Source of the DNA: an uncultured Bacteroidales bacterium
GTDB lineage: Bacteria > Bacteroidota > Bacteroidia > Bacteroidales > UBA932
Length of the DNA stretch: 39,800 nucleotides
Direction: 5' to 3'
Assembly (NCBI GenBank): GCA_905235675.1
Contig: CAJONC010000025.1
Span: 1 to 39,800 of the forward strand
Shown here: positions 33,332-39,800 of the stretch, piece by piece
Layout: each line of letters starts with the position of its first letter
How positions within the stretch are numbered: the first letter of the stretch is position 1
The notes under the pieces: model-generated
What the model saw: only the letters and a program-made list of their open reading frames with translations
Databases searched by the model: none
Told to the model about the DNA's origin: nothing
Translations under genes and position numbers: made by a program

Positions 33332-33775
33332 TTAAAGGTCCGTAGGGAATTCACCGGTGACGGTGATACCCATGCTTCTTGCTGTTCCAGCTACCATACG
33401 CATTGCCGAAGCGAGCGTAAAGCAGTTGAGGTCCGGCATCTTGCCTTCGGCGATTGTCCTGACCTGATCCCAGGTGACGGACGCGACCTTCTTGCGGTTG
33501 GGCTCGCCCGAAGCCTTGGAAATCTTGGCAGCTTCCTTGAGCGATACCGCCACGGGAGGCTGCTTGACCTCGAATGTGAAGGATTTGTCGGAATAGACTG
33601 TGATAACTACAGGGAGGGTCTTGCCTGCCTGAGCCTGCGTGGCTGCATTGAAAGCCTTGCAGAAGTCCATAATGTTCAAGCCTTTGGAACCGAGGGCCGG
33701 TCCTACAGGAGGCGCAGGATTAGCTGCTCCGCCTTTGATTTGGAGCTTGATAAATCCGGTAACTTCTTTTGCCAT
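33332..33775 (-). CDS. rplK: 50S ribosomal protein L11
   Basis: A 147-residue protein. The N-terminal domain has the proline-rich [20 protein letters not shown] motif; the C-terminal rRNA-binding domain ends [12 protein letters not shown]. It forms the base of the GTPase-associated centre and is needed for the stringent response in many bacteria. It lies 8 nt after nusG. Confidence 0.99.
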   Translation of the reverse strand: MAKEVTGFIKLQIKGGAANPAPPVGPALGSKGLNIMDFCKAFNAATQAQAGKTLPVVITVYSDKSFTFEVKQPPVAVSLKEAAKISKASGEPNRKKVASVTWDQVRTIAEGKMPDLNCFTLASAMRMVAGTARSMGITVTGEFPTDL

Positions 33776-33783
33776 TTTACTTG

Positions 33784-34350
33784 TTATTCTTTAGTTACTT
33801 GTGTAAAGCTGAGTTCGAGCTGAGTCTTGCGGCCGAAGATGACCACTATAACCTTTACTTTGCTCCTGTCTTCCAGAATCTCGTCGACCGTGCCGCTGAA
33901 ACCGCTGAACGGGCCGTCGGTAATCTTGACCGACTCCCCGATCTCGTAGTTCACGATGGTCTCCGCAGCGTTGTCGATGTTCTCGTCCTGGACACCGAGT
34001 ATGCGCTGCACCTCGTCCTCACGGATTGGTACAGGCACGCGCTCGATCTGCGATCCGCTGACCGTTTTCTTTTCCGTCAGGAAGCCGGACATGCCGGGAA
34101 CGAGGTTGCGGATGATATTCTCGAGTACGGGACTGAGCTGGGCCTCTATAAGAACATAACCGGGGAAGAGCAGTTTGTCCACCGCCTTCCTCTTTCCGTT
34201 CTTTGTAACAATTTCCTTTTTCACAGGGACCAGAACCTGGCCAACCTGGTCGGAAATGCCGCTTCGCTCAATCTCTTTCTCGAGATATTCCTTTGCCTTG
34301 CGTTCCTTGCCGCCTGCCGCCCGCAGAACGTACCATTTCATTTCAGCCAT
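33784..34350 (-). CDS. nusG: Transcription termination/antitermination factor NusG
   Basis: About 188 residues from the preferred ATG at 34350 ([20 protein letters not shown]). A TTG three codons upstream or the ATG at 34341 (MKWYV) are alternatives. The NGN domain (~1-110) binds RNA polymerase; the C-terminal KOW domain (~130-188, [18 protein letters not shown]) contacts Rho or ribosomal protein S10. NusG sets elongation speed and couples transcription to translation. It follows secE by 12 nt, the usual bacterial arrangement. Confidence 0.97.
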   Translation of the reverse strand: MAEMKWYVLRAAGGKERKAKEYLEKEIERSGISDQVGQVLVPVKKEIVTKNGKRKAVDKLLFPGYVLIEAQLSPVLENIIRNLVPGMSGFLTEKKTVSGSQIERVPVPIREDEVQRILGVQDENIDNAAETIVNYEIGESVKITDGPFSGFSGTVDEILEDRSKVKVIVVIFGRKTQLELSFTQVTKE

Positions 34351-34362
34351 TTCGTGCAAAAA

Positions 34363-34548
34363 TTACAAGTAGATCAGGGTCATCAGATGCTGGAAAGCAA
34401 AGTCGATTATGAAGAGCATCAGCGCGAGAATCACCGTGGTAACCAGAACCAGCAGCGCTGAATTCTGCAGCTTCTGCCAGTTGGGCCAGGTAGTTTTCTT
34501 GACGAGCTCTACATAGCACTCTTTTAAGTAGTTGATAAACTTTCTCAT
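34363..34548 (-). CDS. secE: Protein translocase subunit SecE
   Basis: A 61-residue single-span SecE. The amphipathic cytoplasmic helix (MRKFINYLKECYVELVKKTT) contains the conserved TTWPNW segment (residues 19-24), then one transmembrane helix (~31-53, rich in Leu, Val and Ile). It clamps the SecY channel. It lies upstream of nusG and about 80 nt downstream of tRNA-Trp. Confidence 0.97.
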   Translation of the reverse strand: MRKFINYLKECYVELVKKTTWPNWQKLQNSALLVLVTTVILALMLFIIDFAFQHLMTLIYL

Positions 34549-34630
34549 CTTTACATTTAATTGACTCGGGAGATTGGAAGCGGAGCCCCGGGTCTTTTAA
34601 ACATTACCAAATCGTAACCTTTGATATTTG

Positions 34631-34701
34631 CAGGGGAAGCAGGAATCGAACCCACATTGACGGTTTTGGAGACCGCTGAATTACCATTATTCTATTCCCC
34701 T
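34631..34701 (-). tRNA. tRNA-Trp (CCA)
   Basis: A cloverleaf reads on the minus strand. The acceptor AGGGGAA pairs with TTCCCCT (discriminator G), the anticodon arm GCGGT-CTCCAAA-ACCGT gives anticodon CCA, and the T-loop is TTCGATT. The genomic strand does not encode CCA at the 3' end. It sits between tuf and secE, as in many Bacteroidota. Confidence 0.95.
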
Positions 34702-34706
34702 GTATA

Positions 34707-34733
34707 GGTGGGAGAGGCCTGGGCCTTCCCACC
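34707..34733 (-). other. GC-rich hairpin between tuf and tRNA-Trp
   Basis: GGTGGGAGAGGCC (34707-34719) pairs with GGCCTTCCCACC (34722-34733) with one bulged G, making a 12-bp GC-rich stem. There is no U-tract on the minus strand before tRNA-Trp starts at 34701, so it is more likely an RNA-processing signal or partial attenuator than a full terminator. Confidence 0.55.
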
Positions 34734-34747
34734 TTGTCTTGTTCAGA

Positions 34748-35944
34748 TTAGTCAAGAATCTTGATAACCTGTCCTGCACCTACGGTACGGCCACCTTCGC
34801 GGATAGCGAAGCGGAGACCTTCGTTAAGGGCAACAGGAGTGATGAGCTGAACGTTGATTTCAACGTTGTCGCCGGGCATCACCATCTCGACTCCTTCAGG
34901 GAGGGAGATTTCACCGGTAACGTCCAGGGTACGGATGAAGAACTGAGGACGATACTTGTTGTGGAAAGGAGTGTGACGTCCGCCTTCCTCTTTCTTCAGA
35001 ACGTAGATCTGTCCAAGGAAGTGGGTGTGAGGAGTGATGGAACCGGGCTTTGCGATAACTTCACCACGCTTGACCTCTTTCTTGTCGATACCACGGAGGA
35101 GGAGACCTACATTGTCACCAGCCTCACCCTGGTCGAGGAGCTTGCGGAACATCTCGACGCCGGTGACGACGGTGTTCTTGGGTTTGTCGTTGAAGCCGAC
35201 GATTTCAGCGGGATCGTTGACGTGGATGGTACCGGTCTCGATACGTCCGGTAACGACGGTTCCACGGCCGGTGATGGAGAAGATGTCCTCGATAGGCATG
35301 AGGAAAGGCTTCTCGTTCTCACGTACGGGGATGGGGATGTACTCGTCGACAGCGTTCATGAGTTCCATGACTTTCTCTTCCCACTCGGGTTCTCCGTTGA
35401 GGGCGCCGAGGGCGGAGCCGCGGATAACGGGAGCGTTGTCGCCGTCGAAGTTGTACTTGCTGAGAAGGTCGCGAACCTCCATTTCGACGAGGTCGAGCAT
35501 TTCGGGATCGTCGACGAGGTCAACCTTGTTCAGGAAGACGACAATCTTGGGAACGTTCACCTGACGGGCGAGCAGGACGTGCTCGTTGGTCTGGGGCATG
35601 GGACCGTCGGTAGCAGCCACAACGAGGATTGCACCATCCATCTGGGCGGCACCGGTAACCATGTTCTTCACGTAGTCGGCGTGACCGGGGCAGTCAACGT
35701 GTGCATAGTGACGTGACGCGGTCTCGTATTCGACGTGTGCGGTGTTGATGGTAATACCACGCTCTTTCTCTTCAGGAGCGTTGTCGATCTGGTCGAAGGA
35801 CTTGACTTTGCCTTCGTTGCCTGCTACCCTTGCTGCGAGCACTTTGGTGATGGCGGCGGTGAGGGTAGTCTTGCCGTGGTCAACGTGGCCGATAGTACCG
35901 ATGTTGACGTGCGGTTTGGTTCTTACGAATGTTTCTTTTGCCAT
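34748..35944 (-). CDS. tuf: Elongation factor Tu
   Basis: A 398-residue EF-Tu that carries aminoacyl-tRNA to the ribosomal A site. The GTPase motifs are intact: GHVDHGKT (19-26), DCPGHADY and NKVD. The beta-barrel domains II and III follow, ending AGQVIKILD. It lies 33 nt downstream of tRNA-Thr(GGT) with no promoter-sized gap, so it is probably co-transcribed with the four tRNAs, like tufB in Escherichia coli. Confidence 0.99.
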   Translation of the reverse strand: MAKETFVRTKPHVNIGTIGHVDHGKTTLTAAITKVLAARVAGNEGKVKSFDQIDNAPEEKERGITINTAHVEYETASRHYAHVDCPGHADYVKNMVTGAAQMDGAILVVAATDGPMPQTNEHVLLARQVNVPKIVVFLNKVDLVDDPEMLDLVEMEVRDLLSKYNFDGDNAPVIRGSALGALNGEPEWEEKVMELMNAVDEYIPIPVRENEKPFLMPIEDIFSITGRGTVVTGRIETGTIHVNDPAEIVGFNDKPKNTVVTGVEMFRKLLDQGEAGDNVGLLLRGIDKKEVKRGEVIAKPGSITPHTHFLGQIYVLKKEEGGRHTPFHNKYRPQFFIRTLDVTGEISLPEGVEMVMPGDNVEINVQLITPVALNEGLRFAIREGGRTVGAGQVIKILD

Positions 35945-35977
35945 AATATTATGATATAAAAGTTGTCATAAAAAAAG

Positions 35978-36049
<72 letters not shown>

Positions 36050-36058
36050 TTACTTTCG

Positions 36059-36130
36059 AGCGGGGTAGGAGAATCGAACTCCCATTTCCAGCTTGGAAGG
36101 CTGGCATAATAGCCATTATACGAACCCCGC
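36059..36130 (-). tRNA. tRNA-Gly (TCC)
   Basis: On the minus strand the acceptor GCGGGGT pairs with ACCCCGC (discriminator T). The anticodon arm CCAGC-CTTCCAA-GCTGG gives anticodon TCC, and the T-loop is TTCGATT. It lies 9 nt upstream of tRNA-Thr(GGT). Confidence 0.95.
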
Positions 36131-36165
36131 TTTCTTCCGGAAGCGTTCATCTTCCGCTCTTAGTG

Positions 36166-36248
36166 TGGGCAAGGATGGGTTCGAACCACCGTAGGCGTAA
36201 GCCGACAGATTTACAGTCTGTTCCGATTGACCACTCCGGCACTTGCCC
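36166..36248 (-). tRNA. tRNA-Tyr (GTA)
   Basis: A type II tRNA with a long variable arm (GTCGGCTTACGCCTACGG). The acceptor GGGCAAG pairs with CTTGCCC (discriminator A), the anticodon arm ACAGA-CTGTAAA-TCTGT gives anticodon GTA, and the T-loop is TTCGAAC. All on the minus strand. Confidence 0.95.
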
Positions 36249-36283
36249 GATATCGTGTCTGATGCGCTCAGGACACAGAAGCG

Positions 36284-36357
36284 AGCCGATGGGGGGATTC
36301 GAACCCTCGACCCCGAGATTACAAATCACGTGCTCTGGCCAACTGAGCTACATCGGC
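36284..36357 (-). tRNA. tRNA-Thr (TGT)
   Basis: On the minus strand the acceptor GCCGATG pairs with CATCGGC (discriminator T), followed by the D-arm GCTCAGTTGGCCAGAGC. The anticodon arm CGTGA-TTTGTAA-TCTCG gives anticodon TGT with one T-T mismatch in the stem. The T-loop is TTCGAAT. It is the first tRNA after the promoter near 36388. Confidence 0.94.
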
Positions 36358-36387
36358 AGTATTTCAAGCCTTTTTACAAAAGGATTG

Positions 36388-36418
36388 CAAAGATAGGGAT
36401 TATTTGTGATTCTCCAAA
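36388..36418 (-). promoter_or_regulatory. Bacteroides-type promoter for the tRNA-tuf cluster
   Basis: On the minus strand, TTTG (36415-36418) and TATCTTTG (36388-36395) are separated by exactly 19 nt, matching the known Bacteroides sigma consensus TTTG-N19-21-TAnnTTTG. The -33 box lies within the last codons of dxs. The expected start, near 36382, is about 25 nt upstream of tRNA-Thr(TGT). A small inverted repeat (CCTTTT/AAAAGG, 36369-36383) overlaps the expected 5' end. Confidence 0.85.
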
Positions 36419-38271
36419 AAATTTTCAATCTTTTTCGCAATAGAAGCCTCATCCATGCCGCAAAATTCCCATTGTTCGTCCCTGCCGGCATGGCGGATGA
36501 ACTCGTCGGGAACGCCTATTCCTTCAACCGAGGGAGCATTGTCGAGCTTTGCAAAGTGCTCCGCCACGGCCCCGTAGAGGCCTCCTTTCAGGCATCCGTC
36601 TTCAAGTGTAAGGACGTGGGAGTACTGCCCTGCAATCCTGTCAAGCATCTCTGTGTCAAGAGGTTTCACAAAACGGAAATTATACACTCCGGCTTCTTCC
36701 CCGAACTTTCCGGCGGCCCTGAGCGCCCCGTTGACTATGGGTCCGGTGCAGACGAGAGCCACCTTCTTTCCCTGCTTCAGCTCTTCGGCCCTGCCGAGAG
36801 GAAGCGTCTTGTAGGAGGCTTCCTTCCAGGCGGCACCTTCCCCGCGCCCGCGCGGATACCTTATAATAAACGGCCCGTGATCGGTGGCAAGCGCCGTGTA
36901 CATCAGCTGCTTCAGCTCCGTCTCATCCTTAGGGGAACTGATTATCGTATCGGGAACGGCACGCAGGGCTGCGATGTCGAAAACCCCGTGGTGCGTGGCT
37001 CCGTCTTCGCCCACCAGGCCGGCACGGTCGAAACAAAGGGTGACAGGCAGCCGCTGCAGGGCGACGTCGTGCACTATCTGGTCGTAGGCCCTCTGGGCGA
37101 AGGATGAATAGATGTTGCAGAACGGCCGCAGGCCTCCGGCGGCGAGTCCCGCGGAAAAAGTCACGGCGTGTTCTTCCTCTATCCCCACGTCGAAGAAACG
37201 CCCCGGGAAACTGTTGGCGAATTCCGTCATCCCGCATCCTTTCGCCATGGCGGGCGTGATTCCCACTACCCTGGCGTCCTGCTCCGCAAGCTCGCACAGC
37301 ACCTTCCCGAACACGTCCTGATAGCGGTCGGGGCCCTCCGGGGCTGCCGCCCTCTCTCCCGTTTCGCGGCTGAACTTTCCGGGTGCATGCCAGTTCACGG
37401 GATCGTTTTCCGCAGGGGCGTACCCCTTTCCCTTCACCGTATGGGCGTGCAGCACCCTCGGCCCCGGCATGTCCTTCAAGCGCTTCAGGGCGTTCACAAC
37501 CGCTTCGATGTCGTTGCCGTCGACGGGGCCGAAATATCGGAAGCCGAGGGCCTCGAAGAGGTCGCCTCCGGAATACTTTACCGCCCAGGATTTCAGGCTT
37601 CTCCACCAGCGCTGTATCCTGTTGCGTATTCCGCCCTCGCCTATGGCGTCCCACACCATGTTCTTGAAGTCGTTGTATTTCCTTGAAGTGGTAATCTTCA
37701 GTAGATGGTTGTGCAGGCCGCCGAGGTTTTTGTCTATGGATATATCGTTGTCGTTCACGATTACCAGCAGGTCGGCGTTGCCCGCTCCGGCATTGTTGAG
37801 CCCTTCGAAGGCCAGGCCTCCGCTGAGCGCCCCGTCGCCTATCAGCGCCACAACCTTTTCCTCCCGTCCCTGTATGCGGGCGGCTTCCGCGAGCCCGAGT
37901 GCAGCGGATATGGAAGTGGAGGAATGTCCCGCGCCGAAGTTGTCGTAAGCGCTTTCATCCATACGCAGGAATCCGCTGAGACCGTCCTTGCGCCGAAGGG
38001 TGCCGAAAGAGCCCCTGCGGCCCGTAAGAATCTTGTGAGCGTACGCCTGGTGCCCCACGTCGAACACTATCTTGTCGCGGGGTGCGTCGAATACGTAATG
38101 ATATCCCACTATGAGCTCCACGGCACCCAGGCTGGATCCCAGATGGCCGGGATTTTCGGAGCATACCTCAACTATGTAACTGCGAATTTCGGCGCACAGT
38201 TGCCGGAGTTCGTCCATGCCCAGCCCTTTGATGTCGGCCGGAGATTCAATCTTGTCGAGGATGGGATACAT
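36400..38271 (-). CDS. dxs: 1-deoxy-D-xylulose-5-phosphate synthase
   Basis: A 623-residue enzyme that joins pyruvate and glyceraldehyde 3-phosphate using thiamine diphosphate, the first step of the methylerythritol-phosphate route to isoprenoids and a source of thiamine/pyridoxal precursors. Signatures: PGHLGSSLGAVEL (~41-53), DVGHQAYAHKILTGRR (~71-86), the ThDP motif GDGALSGG (145-152) ending in NDNDISID, and the transketolase pyrimidine-binding part (FDVGIEEEHAVTFSAGLAA). Length is normal. The start lies 7 nt after the upstream MFS gene, so the two are probably co-transcribed. Its 3' end overlaps the tRNA-cluster promoter. Confidence 0.98.
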   Translation of the reverse strand: MYPILDKIESPADIKGLGMDELRQLCAEIRSYIVEVCSENPGHLGSSLGAVELIVGYHYVFDAPRDKIVFDVGHQAYAHKILTGRRGSFGTLRRKDGLSGFLRMDESAYDNFGAGHSSTSISAALGLAEAARIQGREEKVVALIGDGALSGGLAFEGLNNAGAGNADLLVIVNDNDISIDKNLGGLHNHLLKITTSRKYNDFKNMVWDAIGEGGIRNRIQRWWRSLKSWAVKYSGGDLFEALGFRYFGPVDGNDIEAVVNALKRLKDMPGPRVLHAHTVKGKGYAPAENDPVNWHAPGKFSRETGERAAAPEGPDRYQDVFGKVLCELAEQDARVVGITPAMAKGCGMTEFANSFPGRFFDVGIEEEHAVTFSAGLAAGGLRPFCNIYSSFAQRAYDQIVHDVALQRLPVTLCFDRAGLVGEDGATHHGVFDIAALRAVPDTIISSPKDETELKQLMYTALATDHGPFIIRYPRGRGEGAAWKEASYKTLPLGRAEELKQGKKVALVCTGPIVNGALRAAGKFGEEAGVYNFRFVKPLDTEMLDRIAGQYSHVLTLEDGCLKGGLYGAVAEHFAKLDNAPSVEGIGVPDEFIRHAGRDEQWEFCGMDEASIAKKIENFLENHK

Positions 38272-38278
38272 TCAGGTT

Positions 38279-39565
38279 TCAGTTTAGTTTGACTTTGTGC
38301 AGGTCGGCGGACAGCAGCAGGGCGAGGATACAAACGCCCACGAACATCAGTTCCACATGGACGGGGCCGTTGACTGCCGCCTTGCCGAGAATCACTCCGG
38401 CTATCATCTTGAACAGCATCAGCCCCAGGTTCTGAATCCAGTATATCAGCGAATAGGCGGTCCCGAGCACCTTGTCGGGCACTATCCTGGGTATGCTGGG
38501 CCACATCGCCGCCGGTACCAGGGAATAGCCGAATCCGAGGAACACCATTGCGAGATAGCCCCAGAAAGGCACTCCCGAAGGAGCGAAGGCGAGCAGCAGA
38601 TGCGCTATGAGGGCCAGAACGGATCCGACCAGCATCCAACGCGTGGCGTGGCCGACCTTGTCCACCATGATGCCGAACAGGGGGGCGAACACCACCGTTG
38701 CGAACGGCAGCATGCTCACCATCCAGCTGGCGGTTTCGGGGGGCACGTCAAAGCGGGGCACGAGTATGGCTCCTGCGAATTTCTTGAAAGCTATTATGCT
38801 GCTGTAGAAGAATACGCAGAGCAGGGAGATGAGGATGAAGCGCTTGTTGGTGAGCACTTTGAGTACGTCGGAGAAATGGAATTCGTCGCTCCTGGCGTCA
38901 TCCTTCGCGGCAGGGAAGCGCTTGGCATCCAGTGCCACGAACACCGCCCAGAGAATGCATCCGAGCAGCAGCAAACCCAGGCCGAGGGTGGCAGGTCTTG
39001 CAGTTTCGGCAAGGGTATAGGTCGCATTGCAGGTTTTGGCAGGCACGAGACGGGGCGCCATCACAAGGGCGAAGGCTGTGCCGAGTCTGGCTATTGCGAG
39101 CTGCAGGCCCATGGCAAAGGCCATAGGCCCGTCCTTGAACCAGCGTGCAATGCTGCGCGTTACCGCCACTCCCGCAATTTCGCTGCCGAGCCCGAAGAAC
39201 ATGCATCCTATGTAGGCTACGGTGAGGGATTTGTCGGGTGCAAGCCCCGATGTGATTGCCCACAGCACCAGTGCGGCGCCGGCGGTCATCATCCCCACGA
39301 AAATGGAGCCGGTGATGCGTACACCCCATTTGTCGAGGAGTATGCCGCATACTATCAGTCCTCCGAAGACGCAAAGTACCGAATACCCGCTGGTGTAGAG
39401 GCCGTATGCAGCGGCGTCCCACCCCAGTTCAAGCTGCGCGGGATTGCTGAAAAGGTTCGATATGCTGGAGAACATGTCGTCGAAGAAGTAGGAGCCGAAC
39501 ATCGGCACCACCAGACATGCCAGCGCGATCCAGCAGGTATATTTGCGTAATTTTACAGAGCTCAT
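38279..39565 (-). CDS. Major facilitator superfamily transporter
   Basis: A 428-residue membrane protein with about twelve hydrophobic helices in two halves. A positively charged central loop lies around residues 210-230 (LDAKRFPAAKDDARSD). The loop after helix 2 (LLDKWGVRITGS) and its repeat in the second half (MVDKVGHATRWM) fit the MFS motif-A position. The last helices (AYSLIYWIQNLGLMLFKMIAG) match the partial neighbour upstream. The substrate is unknown; weak resemblance to MFSD1-like carriers is noted but not relied on. Its ATG directly follows the stop of the neighbour, and it ends 7 nt before dxs. Confidence 0.88.
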   Translation of the reverse strand: MSSVKLRKYTCWIALACLVVPMFGSYFFDDMFSSISNLFSNPAQLELGWDAAAYGLYTSGYSVLCVFGGLIVCGILLDKWGVRITGSIFVGMMTAGAALVLWAITSGLAPDKSLTVAYIGCMFFGLGSEIAGVAVTRSIARWFKDGPMAFAMGLQLAIARLGTAFALVMAPRLVPAKTCNATYTLAETARPATLGLGLLLLGCILWAVFVALDAKRFPAAKDDARSDEFHFSDVLKVLTNKRFILISLLCVFFYSSIIAFKKFAGAILVPRFDVPPETASWMVSMLPFATVVFAPLFGIMVDKVGHATRWMLVGSVLALIAHLLLAFAPSGVPFWGYLAMVFLGFGYSLVPAAMWPSIPRIVPDKVLGTAYSLIYWIQNLGLMLFKMIAGVILGKAAVNGPVHVELMFVGVCILALLLSADLHKVKLN

Positions 39566-39800
39566 TTACTGAATGTTGGGCTCTTCCAGGCCGAGATGTT
39601 TCTTCTTGTCCACAACCTTGAGGTAAAGGCCGATAAGCATTGCGGCTATGCCGAGGCAGGCCAGCATCACGAGCGCCCAGGTATAGTTGAGCTCGTCGGG
39701 AGCCGTTCCGGGAGCGTTGGTCTTGGTGAGCACGTTGCCTATCATGATGGGGAACAGCCAGAGGCCGATGTTCTGTATCCAGAATATGAGGGCGTAGGCG
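39566..39800 (-). CDS. MFS transporter, C-terminal part only (cut by window edge)
   Basis: The frame is open from the window edge to a TAA at 39566-39568, directly abutting the ATG of the next gene. It encodes the last ~77 residues of a membrane protein: ALIFWIQNIGLWLFPIMIGN, a loop, then a final helix (WALVMLACLGIAAMLIGLYL) and a charged tail ending EEPNIQ. It closely resembles the C-terminus of the adjacent MFS transporter, so the two are probably tandem paralogues in one operon. Confidence 0.8.
   Translation of the reverse strand, partial: AYALIFWIQNIGLWLFPIMIGNVLTKTNAPGTAPDELNYTWALVMLACLGIAAMLIGLYLKVVDKKKHLGLEEPNIQ

Noticed and set aside
34590..34625. Promoter for secE between tRNA-Trp and secE
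   Set aside because: The nearest candidate (TACGATTTG) has one base too many to fit TAnnTTTG and no well-placed TTTG upstream.

Overview
The window comes from a member of the Bacteroidota, most likely the Bacteroidales. It carries two SusC/SusD-type outer-membrane import pairs and a run of lipoproteins with BACON and other domains typical of the phylum. Its starts lack Shine-Dalgarno sequences, and one promoter matches the Bacteroides consensus (TTTG, 19-nt spacer, TAnnTTTG) exactly. The DNA looks GC-rich for the group. Genus cannot be settled from the sequence alone.

Region 1 (1-23406, + strand) is one tightly packed, co-directional gene set that looks like a polysaccharide-utilisation-type operon, entered part-way through its first visible gene. 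Order: a GH3 glycosidase (5' cut by the window edge); a secreted protein fusing a histidine acid phosphatase to a calcineurin-like metallophosphoesterase; a second metallophosphoesterase as a lipoprotein; SusC1; SusD1; SusC2 (short, without the usual N-terminal extension); SusD2 (broken by a one-base frameshift); and four lipoproteins likely to bind ligand at the cell surface. Gaps are 0-50 nt and several genes overlap or abut. Three phosphoesterase domains beside one glycosidase and two importers suggest a phosphate-bearing glycan or a phosphodiester-linked polymer as substrate. That is inference. No regulator is visible in the window.

Region 2 (23461-36418, - strand) is the core information-processing cluster. 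Read 5' to 3' on the minus strand it is tRNA-Thr(TGT), tRNA-Tyr(GTA), tRNA-Gly(TCC), tRNA-Thr(GGT), tuf, tRNA-Trp(CCA), secE, nusG, rplK, rplA, rplJ, rplL, rpoB, rpoC. A consensus promoter overlaps the end of dxs upstream of the tRNAs. A hairpin separates tuf from tRNA-Trp, a strong attenuator-like hairpin lies between rplL and rpoB, and a hairpin with a U-tract ends the cluster after rpoC, facing the convergent lipoprotein operon.

Region 3 (36400-39800, - strand) holds dxs (first step of the non-mevalonate isoprenoid pathway), preceded by two tandem related MFS transporters, the upstream one cut by the window edge.

Most noteworthy: the two-phosphatase fusion and the phosphatase-rich locus around it; a ~220-residue C-terminal module shared by two neighbouring lipoproteins; the frameshifted second SusD next to a stripped-down SusC; and the rplL-rpoB attenuator-like hairpin.
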